NCBI GenBank assembly: GCA_966211815.1
Contig: CBIHOD010000068.1
Coordinates: 1-21,944, forward strand
Length of the DNA stretch: 21,944 bases
From: JANPCX01 sp966211815
GTDB taxonomy: Bacteria; Pseudomonadota; Gammaproteobacteria; Burkholderiales; Burkholderiaceae_C
Direction: 5' to 3'
Every line of letters starts with the position of its first letter. Position 1 is the stretch's first letter. The notes below the pieces were generated by a model. It worked only from the letters and a program-made list of their open reading frames with translations. It had not been told where the DNA came from and searched no databases. Positions 1 to 8,100 of the stretch are shown here, piece after piece. The position numbers and the translations under genes are program-made.

Positions 1-1
1 C

Positions 2-1414
2 TATCTTTTCGCCAACCACTTCGCGGCATCGACGCTCGAGAAGCCTTTGGGCCCCGGATCGATGGCCAGGTTCGCCGACCAATCCATCCCGAAAGAGAAG
101 TATTTCGGCGGAGGGATCTCCGCCCTGACCCTGGACATGTCGCCCGGCATCGAGCTCAACCGCCTGAGGTTCGAGGCACTGCGGCAAGTGGGCCGGTGGT
201 ACCGGTCGCTGCCGCCGGCGTCACAGGAAAAAATCGTCGCCGTCACAATGGCCGGGGAACTGCACCACTTCTTCGACGATTTCTCGACGGGCCTGGGCCG
301 CTTCGACAACATCAGGCTGACCGACTACAGCCCCCGGTCGGTCCAGGCCTTTGCCGGCTGGCTCCAGGCGAAATACGGGGACATCGGGTCGCTCAACCGC
401 GCGATGGGCTCCGGCTATTCGTCCTTCAGGGAAATCACCCCGCCGTCCCGGGATGAAAAAACGCAGAAGCAACCCCGGCCCCACCGCCACCTCGACAGCT
501 TCTCGCACGGCCTGCTGACCGTCGAAGGCTGGCTGGAACGCCTTCCGCCGAGCCATTCATTGAGCGTCTACCTGGACGGCCGCAAACACGGCACCGCCGA
601 GTACGGCTTGAACCGGCAGGATGTCTATGAAGCGCTGGAAAGCGTCAAAACGCCGCAGTTGGGCTTCCGCTACCAGCTCGATTTCTCGCAGGTGGCGCCC
701 GGCCCGCACGCGCTGCATGTCGCGGTGGAGGGGCCGCAAGGCTACCTGCTGGCGAAAAAGACCTTCGTCGTGCTGCCCGGCGGTGGCACGATCGCCGTCG
801 CCGCGGCCGCCCCCCAGAAAGAACCCGCCTGGGCCCCCGCGCCGAAAGAGGCGCGCTTCTACCTCGACCGGCCAGCCGAAGGCCTGGCAGTGCTTTACAA
901 CCCGCTGGCCCGGGATTGGTACGCGTTCCGGTCGGCCCAGGTGTCGCAGGCTTATCGCGCATGGTTCGACCATTGCGTCGCCGTGGGTTTCCCTGCCGGG
1001 AAATTGCACAGCCACCAGATCGCGGCAGCGACGGTGGGCGGATGGAACCCCGTCCTGCTCGCATCGGATGAAAGCATCCAGGGGAAAAACCACCCCTATC
1101 TGAAAGGCATCAATTTGTATGGCGGATCGGCGAGCGCGGCGTTGCTCCAACGCCACTACCTGGCGCCCGGCGAGGTCTTTGGCGTTCCCGAGTTCCATGC
1201 CCAAGCCTGGAAAGACCCCCAGGCCCCTTTGGCCATGTTGAAAGAATTGCGCCAAGCGGGCGCGCGTTTCGTATCGCCGTATTTCCTGTCGGTGGAACAC
1301 CCGAAATTCCGAGACAACGCCAATGCCCACAACAAATTCCGTCTGGCGCCGGACAACCGGGATTATGGTTCCGACCGTTTTTATCGCGCCATCATCGAAT
1401 TGGCGAAAGAGTAG
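2..1414 (+). CDS. Beta-galactosidase-like glycoside hydrolase with Ig-like insert (5' end outside window)
   Basis: The reading frame is open from the first bases of the window, so the start lies upstream; the in-frame TTG at 47 is unlikely to be the real start because the fold is already under way. The stretch VTMAGELHHFF (fragment residue 86 is the Glu), followed by DYSP, the W-L-x-x-K-Y-G-D-I pattern, LN and ITPP, resembles the acid/base region of GH42/GH35-type (beta/alpha)8 hydrolases. Roughly bases 500-780 encode a separate beta-sandwich with the pattern G-W, Y-L-D-G-R, Y-G-L-N-R-x-D-V, G-F and G-x-H-x-L, like the Ig-like repeats of bacterial surface and polysaccharide proteins. Barrel-like sequence then resumes, with a PEFH motif that could hold the nucleophile. 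The gene converges on the acyltransferase gene with a 17-base gap, suggesting a polysaccharide locus. The true substrate cannot be read from sequence. GC and codon bias look milder than further right. Confidence 0.7.
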   Translation, partial: YLFANHFAASTLEKPLGPGSMARFADQSIPKEKYFGGGISALTLDMSPGIELNRLRFEALRQVGRWYRSLPPASQEKIVAVTMAGELHHFFDDFSTGLGRFDNIRLTDYSPRSVQAFAGWLQAKYGDIGSLNRAMGSGYSSFREITPPSRDEKTQKQPRPHRHLDSFSHGLLTVEGWLERLPPSHSLSVYLDGRKHGTAEYGLNRQDVYEALESVKTPQLGFRYQLDFSQVAPGPHALHVAVEGPQGYLLAKKTFVVLPGGGTIAVAAAAPQKEPAWAPAPKEARFYLDRPAEGLAVLYNPLARDWYAFRSAQVSQAYRAWFDHCVAVGFPAGKLHSHQIAAATVGGWNPVLLASDESIQGKNHPYLKGINLYGGSASAALLQRHYLAPGEVFGVPEFHAQAWKDPQAPLAMLKELRQAGARFVSPYFLSVEHPKFRDNANAHNKFRLAPDNRDYGSDRFYRAIIELAKE

Positions 1415-1431
1415 TTCGGCTTCTCATCATT

Positions 1432-2580
1432 TCAGGCCATGGGATGGAAGCGAGATTCCACCCATCGGTAACTGGCCCAAGAAATCAACATGATGGCGGC
1501 CATGCAGGCCGATATGTAAAGCCATTTGCTGTAGTAAGCGATATGGGTATACCGGTAAAACAGGATCAGGATCGGAATATGGTAAAGATAGATGCTGAAA
1601 CTGACCTTCCCAAAATAGGTCAGGCCCGAGGCACGGAGTAGCCTGAGGAATGGGTCGCCCTCGCGCAGGTAGGCCATGGCCAACAAGCAGGCGGCGAATC
1701 CGAAGCAAAGCAAGGTGCGCGATCCCAGCACATACCAAGCTTGCGACCAGTATTCGATCTTCAGGTTGACGTAACTGAAAAACGCGAACCCGGTGACGGT
1801 CATGCCGACCGCGAAAAGGGCGCCGCTGCGCAACCAGGGGCGATGGTCCCAGGCCGAAAGCCAACCCTTCCGGTAGGCGTAGGCCGCCAACATGCCCATG
1901 GCGAACTCGTCCAGCGCGCCGGGTATCTGCACCGCCCAGAAAAAACGATCCTGGACCGGGAAGCCGGCAAAGACGCTGGCGCGCCAGATCAGGCTGACCG
2001 CGAGGAAAAACAGGATCAACAGCCAACCCTTGCGGGCCCGCCACCACGGCGCCAGCGCCAGCATCGTGAAATAAAACGCGAATTCGATGCCGAGCGTCCA
2101 ATAGGGCCCGTCGATGGTCGTCATCGTCCACTGCTGCCATTGATGGAGCATGACGACGTGCAGGGCGATGTTGACCCAGCCCGTCAAATCCCGCAGTAAA
2201 TAGGATTCGACGAACAGCAGCGCCAGCACCATCGAAACGTAGTACGCGGGCAGGATTCGCGTCAACCGCCGCTTGGCGAAATCCATGGGGTCCCAGACCG
2301 GGTATTTCAGCACCGCCAGCGAGACGAAGAACCCGCTGAGCACATAGAACAGGTCGACCCCCACCCAGAAATAGCTGATGACCAAGCCGGGATAGCCGTG
2401 GCTGATACCTCCTGTTTCGGGGTACCAGTTTTTCATGTATTGCTGGAAGTGGTACATCAGCACCAGGATGATCGCCACGCCGCGCAAGGCATCCAGGCCG
2501 TTGTTCCGATTCTGCTGACTGGGCTCGCCCCCGCCGGGATGCGGATCCGAAATGACGCTGGCGTGTTTTTCTGGAACCAT
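1432..2580 (-). CDS. Acyltransferase family 3 (OafA/YrhL-like) membrane O-acyltransferase
   Basis: Multi-pass inner-membrane protein of 382 residues from ATG 2580, a normal family length. This family transfers acetyl or other acyl groups to surface sugars. Visible hallmarks are GLDALRG followed by the R-x10-H signature (R33 to H44, ending M-Y-H-F), the VGVDLFYVLSGFF motif, RRLTRILPAYY, YWTLGIEF, and many hydrophobic helices through to the C-terminus. The frame stays open upstream to 2805, but that start would run into the divergent PilZ gene at 2757 and the extra N-terminus looks non-conserved. ATG 2694 (38 extra residues) is the main alternative; neither site has a strong ribosome binding site. 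It probably acylates an exopolysaccharide or O-antigen made by genes to the left. The acceptor is unknown. Confidence 0.85.
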   Translation of the reverse strand: MVPEKHASVISDPHPGGGEPSQQNRNNGLDALRGVAIILVLMYHFQQYMKNWYPETGGISHGYPGLVISYFWVGVDLFYVLSGFFVSLAVLKYPVWDPMDFAKRRLTRILPAYYVSMVLALLFVESYLLRDLTGWVNIALHVVMLHQWQQWTMTTIDGPYWTLGIEFAFYFTMLALAPWWRARKGWLLILFFLAVSLIWRASVFAGFPVQDRFFWAVQIPGALDEFAMGMLAAYAYRKGWLSAWDHRPWLRSGALFAVGMTVTGFAFFSYVNLKIEYWSQAWYVLGSRTLLCFGFAACLLAMAYLREGDPFLRLLRASGLTYFGKVSFSIYLYHIPILILFYRYTHIAYYSKWLYISACMAAIMLISWASYRWVESRFHPMA

Positions 2581-2756
2581 TTTCTGGGTGCGAAGAATCA
2601 AACTCGGGGAAGACGACGGCTTGCCGAGGCGTGAAAATTCCTCAGGTTGCCGGAGTGGGTGCCGATATGGCTTCCATGCCGGACCGATTGTCATCCGGCG
2701 GACACGACGGTCCGAAACCCAAAGGTTAACGACAAAGCCACAGACCAGGAGCCCGC

Positions 2757-3128
2757 ATGACCCACCAGGACCGCCGCCAATTCTCCCGTGTCGTTTTTGA
2801 CGCACCCGCGGACTTGGCGGCCGCTGGCGCCGTGCACCCGGTGAAGCTGCTCGATTTGTCGCTCAAGGGCGCCCTGGTCGGCTTGCAACACGTCCCGCCG
2901 GACTGGATGCTGGGCACGCAATGCACTTTGACGGTGCGATTGGCGCAAGTGGACGCCCGCATCAACATGGCTGCCGAGATCGCCCATGTGGACGGCTCCC
3001 AACTCGGCCTGTTGTGCCGAAGCATCGATCTGGACAGCATCACCCACCTGCGCAAGCTGATCGAGCTCAATCTGGGCGATCCTGCACTCCTTGAAAGAGA
3101 GCTCAAAGCCCTCATGGCCAGCCATTGA
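2757..3128 (+). CDS. Single-domain PilZ protein (c-di-GMP receptor)
   Basis: A 123-residue protein that is almost entirely one PilZ domain. Both ligand motifs are present: RxxxR near the N-terminus (R7 to R11, within RRQFSR) and DxSxxG (D33, S35, G38 in DLSLKG), so c-di-GMP binding is expected from family knowledge. A hydrophobic beta core follows, then a C-terminal helix containing ELKALMASH. No signal peptide or membrane segment is seen, so it is cytoplasmic. AGGAG at 2747-2751, five bases before the ATG, fixes the start. The GAF/degenerate-GGDEF gene begins 62 bases after its stop on the same strand, and the two are probably co-transcribed. It may pass the c-di-GMP signal to the polysaccharide enzymes on its left, or to motility or another output; the partner is unknown. 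Confidence 0.9.
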   Translation: MTHQDRRQFSRVVFDAPADLAAAGAVHPVKLLDLSLKGALVGLQHVPPDWMLGTQCTLTVRLAQVDARINMAAEIAHVDGSQLGLLCRSIDLDSITHLRKLIELNLGDPALLERELKALMASH

Positions 3129-3190
3129 TCGCGACGCGCCTGTGCGCGACCATCGCCCATCGAACGCCAACCCCACCGAGCGAACCCATC

Positions 3191-4270
3191 ATGTCCACTT
3201 CCGCCAACGCCGCCGCCACGATCCATCCCGACAACGAAACCGGCCGCCTGACGGCCGTGCGGACGCTGGAGATCCTCGACTCCGCGCCGGAGCCCGAATT
3301 CGAGGCGATCACCCGGATCGCCGCGCGGCTGTTCGGCACGCCGATGGCCGTGGTGTCGGTGATGGACGCCGACCGCCAGTGGTTCAAATCCCGCCTCGGA
3401 CTGGACGTCCCTGAAATCCCGCGCAAGGACGCGCTTTGCGCGCTGACCCTGGCCCAGCCGGTGGCCCACCACCAGCCGCTGGTCATCCCCGACCTCTGGC
3501 AGGACACCCGAACGATGAACAGCCCGCTGGTCACCGGCGGGCCGCAATGGCGCTTCTACGCCGGCGCGCCGATGTTCAACGCCTTCGGCCACGGCGTGGG
3601 CACCGTGGCGGTGATGGACACCGTGCCGCGCGCGTTCAACATGGCGCAGCGCCACGCCTTGAGCGACCTGGCGCAGATGGCGCTGAAAGCGATGGAAGGC
3701 CGCCTGAGCAGCCTGACCCTCGCCCGCAGCGGCCACGTCGACCCGCTCACCGGTCTGTCCGGCCGCAGCCAGTTCGACCTGGCCCTGACCGTCGAGCTGC
3801 GGCACGCGATGCGCACCGGCGAGCCCTTCACCCTGCTGAGCATGGCGCTGGACGGCCTGCAGACCGTGGCCGACGGCTTCGGCGCCGAAGCGGCCGAGGA
3901 AGTGCTGCGCCAGGTGTCGCAGCGGCTGGTGCCGCAGATCCGGCTCGGCGACGTGCTGGCCCGGCTGGACCATGAAGAGTTCGCGGTGGTGATGCGCCAC
4001 GGCGACCAGGCCTCGGCCGAGATGCTGGTGTCCCGCATGGTCAACGCCGTCAAGGAACCCATCACCCTGGCCAGCGGCGACACCGTGGGCGTCGGCATCT
4101 CGGTGGGCATCGCCGCTTACGACGACAGCGTGGCCTCCAGCGCGATGCTGCTGTCGCAGGCTCACGAGGCGCTGCGCCACGCCAAGCAGCAGAACGAACG
4201 CCGCTGGAGCTTCTTCCGCAGGCTCAAGGAAACGCCCGACCTGCGCCTGGTGGAAAGCAAGTCCGCCTGA
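3191..4270 (+). CDS. GAF domain plus degenerate GGDEF domain protein
   Basis: A cytoplasmic protein of 359 residues with an N-terminal GAF sensor (about 20-170; VMDADRQWFKS and RFYAGAPMF are typical of bacterial GAF-GGDEF proteins) and a C-terminal GGDEF fold (about 180-340; DPLTGL at 184-189, GISVGIA near 302-308). The cyclase site is broken: the signature is DHEEF (260-264) instead of GGDEF, the first metal Asp is replaced by A219, the Asn that contacts guanine by A227 and the helix His by A232. The inhibitory-site motif RxxD (R251-D254) lies exactly five residues before the signature and is intact. It therefore cannot plausibly make c-di-GMP but might bind it. An upstream non-ATG start at 3125, overlapping the PilZ stop, is possible; ATG 3191 is preferred because it precedes the conserved part, although its ribosome binding site is weak. 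Confidence 0.88.
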   Translation: MSTSANAAATIHPDNETGRLTAVRTLEILDSAPEPEFEAITRIAARLFGTPMAVVSVMDADRQWFKSRLGLDVPEIPRKDALCALTLAQPVAHHQPLVIPDLWQDTRTMNSPLVTGGPQWRFYAGAPMFNAFGHGVGTVAVMDTVPRAFNMAQRHALSDLAQMALKAMEGRLSSLTLARSGHVDPLTGLSGRSQFDLALTVELRHAMRTGEPFTLLSMALDGLQTVADGFGAEAAEEVLRQVSQRLVPQIRLGDVLARLDHEEFAVVMRHGDQASAEMLVSRMVNAVKEPITLASGDTVGVGISVGIAAYDDSVASSAMLLSQAHEALRHAKQQNERRWSFFRRLKETPDLRLVESKSA

Positions 4271-4364
4271 GGAATTCTTCTCACCCGCCGGGTGCCGATG
4301 CCGCGCCTCCGATGGGAGCGAGAGGCCGGGCGCGACGCCACAGCCATCGCCCTGCGGCGGCGAG

Positions 4365-4384
4365 GATCTGCAACGCCGCAGATC
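4365..4384. repeat. 7-bp inverted repeat in the 4271-4470 intergenic region
   Basis: GATCTGC at 4365-4371 and GCAGATC at 4378-4384 are perfect arms around a 6-base loop. A second small hairpin (CACCC, GCC, GGGTG) sits at 4282-4294 just after the GGDEF-gene stop. Neither is followed by a T-run, so intrinsic termination is not supported; they may simply end the preceding transcript weakly or form an operator. I see no gene in this 200-base gap. Confidence 0.35.
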
Positions 4385-4470
4385 GCTTCGATCCGAGGAT
4401 GCGACGTCGGTAAGCGATTGGCGCAGACGATCCCCGACCCGGGCAGGCCGCCGCGACGGCCCCCCTCGGT

Positions 4471-4965
4471 ATGCTTGCGGCCATGGAGCCCCGACAAACC
4501 CTGCTGCCGCTCGAACCGCCGGCGGCCCACGCCGAGCCGCCTCCGCCGTCCGGGTCGCCGGGCGGCCCGGCACATGTCCCGGCCCAGCGAGAAGCCTTTC
4601 TGCGCGAGCGGCTGCTCGCCAAGGCGCGGGCGGGTCAGGCGCAATCGCTCGGCCACCGGGCCACGCCGCGCGCGCAAGGCACCTGGAAAGCCTTCTCGCC
4701 CGGCGTGCGGATGAAACTCCTGAGTGAATCGGCGCACTGCCGCTCCCTGCTCCTGGAGATGGCGGCCGGCACGCGTTTCACCAACCCCTTGCCCGCCGCC
4801 GAGCTGGAGTGCCTGCTGCTGCAAGGCGACCTGCAGATGGGGCCGAGCCGGCTGGCCGGCGCGGGTGACCACCTGCACGCGCCCGCGTCGCAGGGCGGCG
4901 ACGAATGGGTCAGCCGCGGCGGTGCCCTGTTCCTCCTGACCTGCCACCTGCCACGGCGGCCCTGA
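4471..4965 (+). CDS. ChrR-like cupin-fold protein lacking metal ligands
   Basis: A 164-residue soluble protein. Residues 1-65 are Pro/Ala-rich and probably disordered; residues 70-158 match the ChrR-type cupin pattern: T-W-K-x-F-S-P-G-V, L-L-x-E-M-A-A-G, L-E-C-L-L-L-Q-G-D-L, A-G-D-H-L, A-P-A, and a final hydrophobic strand. Aligned by eye to that family, the metal-binding histidines of the H-x-H motif fall on P106 and P108, and the later His falls on G143, so the usual zinc or iron site is absent. ChrR cupins normally serve as anti-sigma factors or small-molecule sensors, but no sigma-factor gene lies beside it. ATG 4471 is used; ATG 4483 is equally possible, and no clear ribosome binding site is seen. 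The function is unknown beyond the fold. Confidence 0.7.
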   Translation: MLAAMEPRQTLLPLEPPAAHAEPPPPSGSPGGPAHVPAQREAFLRERLLAKARAGQAQSLGHRATPRAQGTWKAFSPGVRMKLLSESAHCRSLLLEMAAGTRFTNPLPAAELECLLLQGDLQMGPSRLAGAGDHLHAPASQGGDEWVSRGGALFLLTCHLPRRP

Positions 4966-4967
4966 AC

Positions 4968-4983
4968 GCCCGGCCGGCCGGGC
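4968..4983. repeat. 16-bp perfect palindrome after the cupin gene
   Basis: GCCCGGCC followed by GGCCGGGC is a perfect self-complementary stretch three bases beyond the stop at 4965. A second hairpin, ATCGGC-CGG-GCCGAT, occupies 5068-5082, about 50 bases before the macroglobulin ATG. Neither has a T-tract. They may be terminators or processing signals, or a by-product of very high GC. Confidence 0.35.
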
Positions 4984-5129
4984 CGGTGGACCGCAAGACG
5001 GCCGGCCCTCGACGCGCTTCGCGGCGATTTCTCCCCGCCGGACCACCCATTCACGCGGGGCCGGCGCATCGGCCGGGCCGATAGACTCTCGGCCACCCCT
5101 TTTTCCGGACCAACCCGACAGGCCCTGCC

Positions 5130-8100
5130 ATGACCGCACGCAGCAAGTCCTTTTCCCTCGCCCTCGCCGCCGCCGTGCTCGCCGCCACCGGCCTGGGGTT
5201 CTGGCAATGGCAGAAGCACCGGGGCGACACCGGCGCCCTGCCCCACCAGGCCGAAGTCGGCAGCGCCCAGGCTTTCGCGCTGGCGGACTGCAAGGCCCGC
5301 TTGCTCGATGGCTCGCCGGCGGTGGCGCTGATGTTCACCCAGCCGCTGGCCCGGTCGCAGGACTTCGGCAAGCTCGTCAAGGCCAAGGAAGGCGACAAAC
5401 CGGTGGACAACCGCTGGGTGCTCGGCGACAACCCGCGGTCGCTGTACCTCGGCAACGCGACGCCGGACGCGGAATACAGCGTCGAAATGGCCGCCGACCT
5501 GCAGGCCGCCGGCGGCGGCAAACTGGCCACGGTCCAGCGCTGCACGGTCAAGGCCGAGGCCATGCCCGAGGCTTTCTATTTCGCCAGCAAAGGCGTGGTG
5601 CTGCCGGCCGGGCAGAACGGCGGTCTGCCGGTGGTGACGGTGAACACGGCCGAGGTCGACGTGCAGTTCCTGCGCGTCAACGACGACGCGCTGCCGCGCT
5701 TCCTCGAACAAGTCGGCGGCCGCCCTGCGCCCTCGCCTCAGGGCGATGCCGGCGAAGGAGAGGGCGAGGGCTACGGTTACTACGACAGCCAGCGCAAGCT
5801 CAAGGGCACCGTGCCCGGCTACCTGCTGGACGAGCTGCGCGACAGCAGCACCAGCGTCTACGCCGGCCGCTTCGCCACCGACGCGCGCAAGAACCGCCGC
5901 AACGTGAGCTTCCTGCCGGTCGAGAAGATCAAGGAGCTGCAGGAACCCGGCGTCTACGTCGCGGTGATGAACCCGCCCGGCCGCTTCGGCTGGGATTTCC
6001 AGGTCACCTATTTCTACGTCACCGACATCGGCCTGCACGTGCACCGCCACGCGGCGCAGACCGACGTTTTCGCCACCTCGCTCAAGAAGGGCGAAGCCCT
6101 GCGCAACATCGAAGTCAGCCTGATCGACGACAGCGGCAAGGCCATCGCCCAGGCCAAGACCGACCAGGACGGCCACGCCATCTTCACCGGCAGCACCGAC
6201 AAGGCGCGCGCCCTGCTGGCGCGGCGCGGCAAGGAGATGTCGGTGATCGCGATGCGCGACCCGGCGCTGGACCTGTCGGAATTCGACATCGGGGGCCACC
6301 CCTCCCGCAACCGCAAGCTCTTCGTCTACGCCGGCCGCGACCTCTACCGCCCCGGCGAGACCTTCAACGTCTCGGTGCTCGCGCGCGACGCCGACGGCAA
6401 ACCGCTGCCGGCGGCGGCCGGCGCCGCCGCCGCGCCGTTGACCCTGACGCTCAAGAAGCCCGACGGCTCACAGGCGTCGACCCAGCTGGTGCGCCCCCAC
6501 GCCGCCGGCACCGCTTACTACCAGCAGGCCCTGGCATTGCCCGCCAATGCGCCCACCGGCCGCTGGCTGCTGGAAGCGCGCACCGATCCCGGCGCCAAGC
6601 GGGCCGATGCGCAGTGGGCTTTCTCCGTCGAGGAGTTCCTGCCCGAGCGCATGAAGCTGCAGCTCAAGGCACCGGAGGTGGCGCTGCAGGGCGAGGACGG
6701 GTTGACCGTTTCCGTGCAGGGCGACTACCTCTACGGCGCGCCGGCCGCCGGCAACCGCCTGCTCGGCAGCCTGACCACCGAGCGCCAATCCAACCCGGTC
6801 GCCAGGCAGTGGCCCGGCTTCATCTTCGGCGACGTCGCCGACGATTCCGAGCGCAAGCGGCAGGACCTCGGCGAGCAGGAGCTCGACGACGAAGGCAAGG
6901 CCGAGGTCGACGTGCCGCTGGACCTGACCGAGCGCAAGTCGCCGATGACGGTGCGCGCCAGCTTCAGCCTGCTCGAATCGGGGGGGCGGCCAGTGGTGCG
7001 CTCCATCGAGCGCACCTGGTGGCCGGCGCCGGCGCTGGTCGGCCTGCGCCCGCTGTTCGACCGCGACGTGGCGCAGGAAGGCGGCCTGGCGGAATTCGAA
7101 CTCACCCGCGTCAACGCCGCCGGCCAGTTCGTCGCCGGCAAGGACCTGCAAGTGCGCCTGGTGCGCGAAGACCGCCAGTGGTACTGGCGCTACGACGACA
7201 GCCGCGGCTGGCACAGCGGCTACAACGAGCAGGAGGAGCTGGTCGAAGCCCGCAGCCTGCCGCTGGCCAAGGCGCGGGGCAAGCTCGGCGTCGCGGTGAA
7301 ATACGGCCGCTACCGCCTCGAAGTCACCGACACCGAGACCGGCCAGACCGCCCGCTACCGCTTCTACGCCGGTTGGGGCGCGCAGGACGCCGACGACGTC
7401 GGCAACCGCCCCGACCGCGTGCAGCTCAAGCTCGAAGGCGCGCCCTTCAAGGCCGGTGGCACGGCCCGGCTGACGATCACGCCGCCGCACGACGGCGAGG
7501 CGCTGCTCACCGTCGAAGGCGACCGCGTGCTCTACCAGAAGCGCATCAACGTGCGCACCGGCGGCACGGTGGCCGAAATCCCGGTCGACCCGGCCTGGCA
7601 GCGGCACGACCTGTACGTCGGCGTCGTCGCCTTCCGCCCCGGCAGCGCCGGCGACCGCGTGACGCCCGCCCGCGCCATCGGCCTGGTCCACCTGCCGCTG
7701 GCGCGCGAAGAGCGAAAGCTCAAGCTCGCCCTGACGGCGCCGGCCAAGGCCGTGCCCGAGCAGAGCGTGCCGGTCAAGGTCAAGCTGCTCGACGCCGCCG
7801 GCAAGCCGCCGGCCGCCGGCGCCATCGTCACCGTGTCGGCGGTCGACGTCGGCATCCTCAACATCACCAACTACGCCACGCCCGACCCGGCCGACTTCTT
7901 CTTCGGCAAGCACCGTTACGGCGCCGACCTGCTCGACCACTACGGCAAGCTGATCGAGGCGATGGAGGGCAACACCGCCAAGCAGCGCTTCGGCGGCGAC
8001 GCCGGCATGCGCGACACCCAGAGCATGCCGCGCAAGGTGCGCCTGGTGGACCTGTTCAGCGGCCCGGTGAAGCTCGACGCCAACGGCGAGGCCACCATCC

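Noticed and set aside
2581..2805. N-terminal extension of the acyltransferase to 2805
   Set aside because: It would overlap the divergent PilZ gene and its ribosome binding site, and the added residues have no family similarity; ATG 2580 gives a normal length.
2726..4573. A 615-codon minus-strand frame over the PilZ and GGDEF-like genes
   Set aside because: Shadow of two genes with clear domains on the plus strand.
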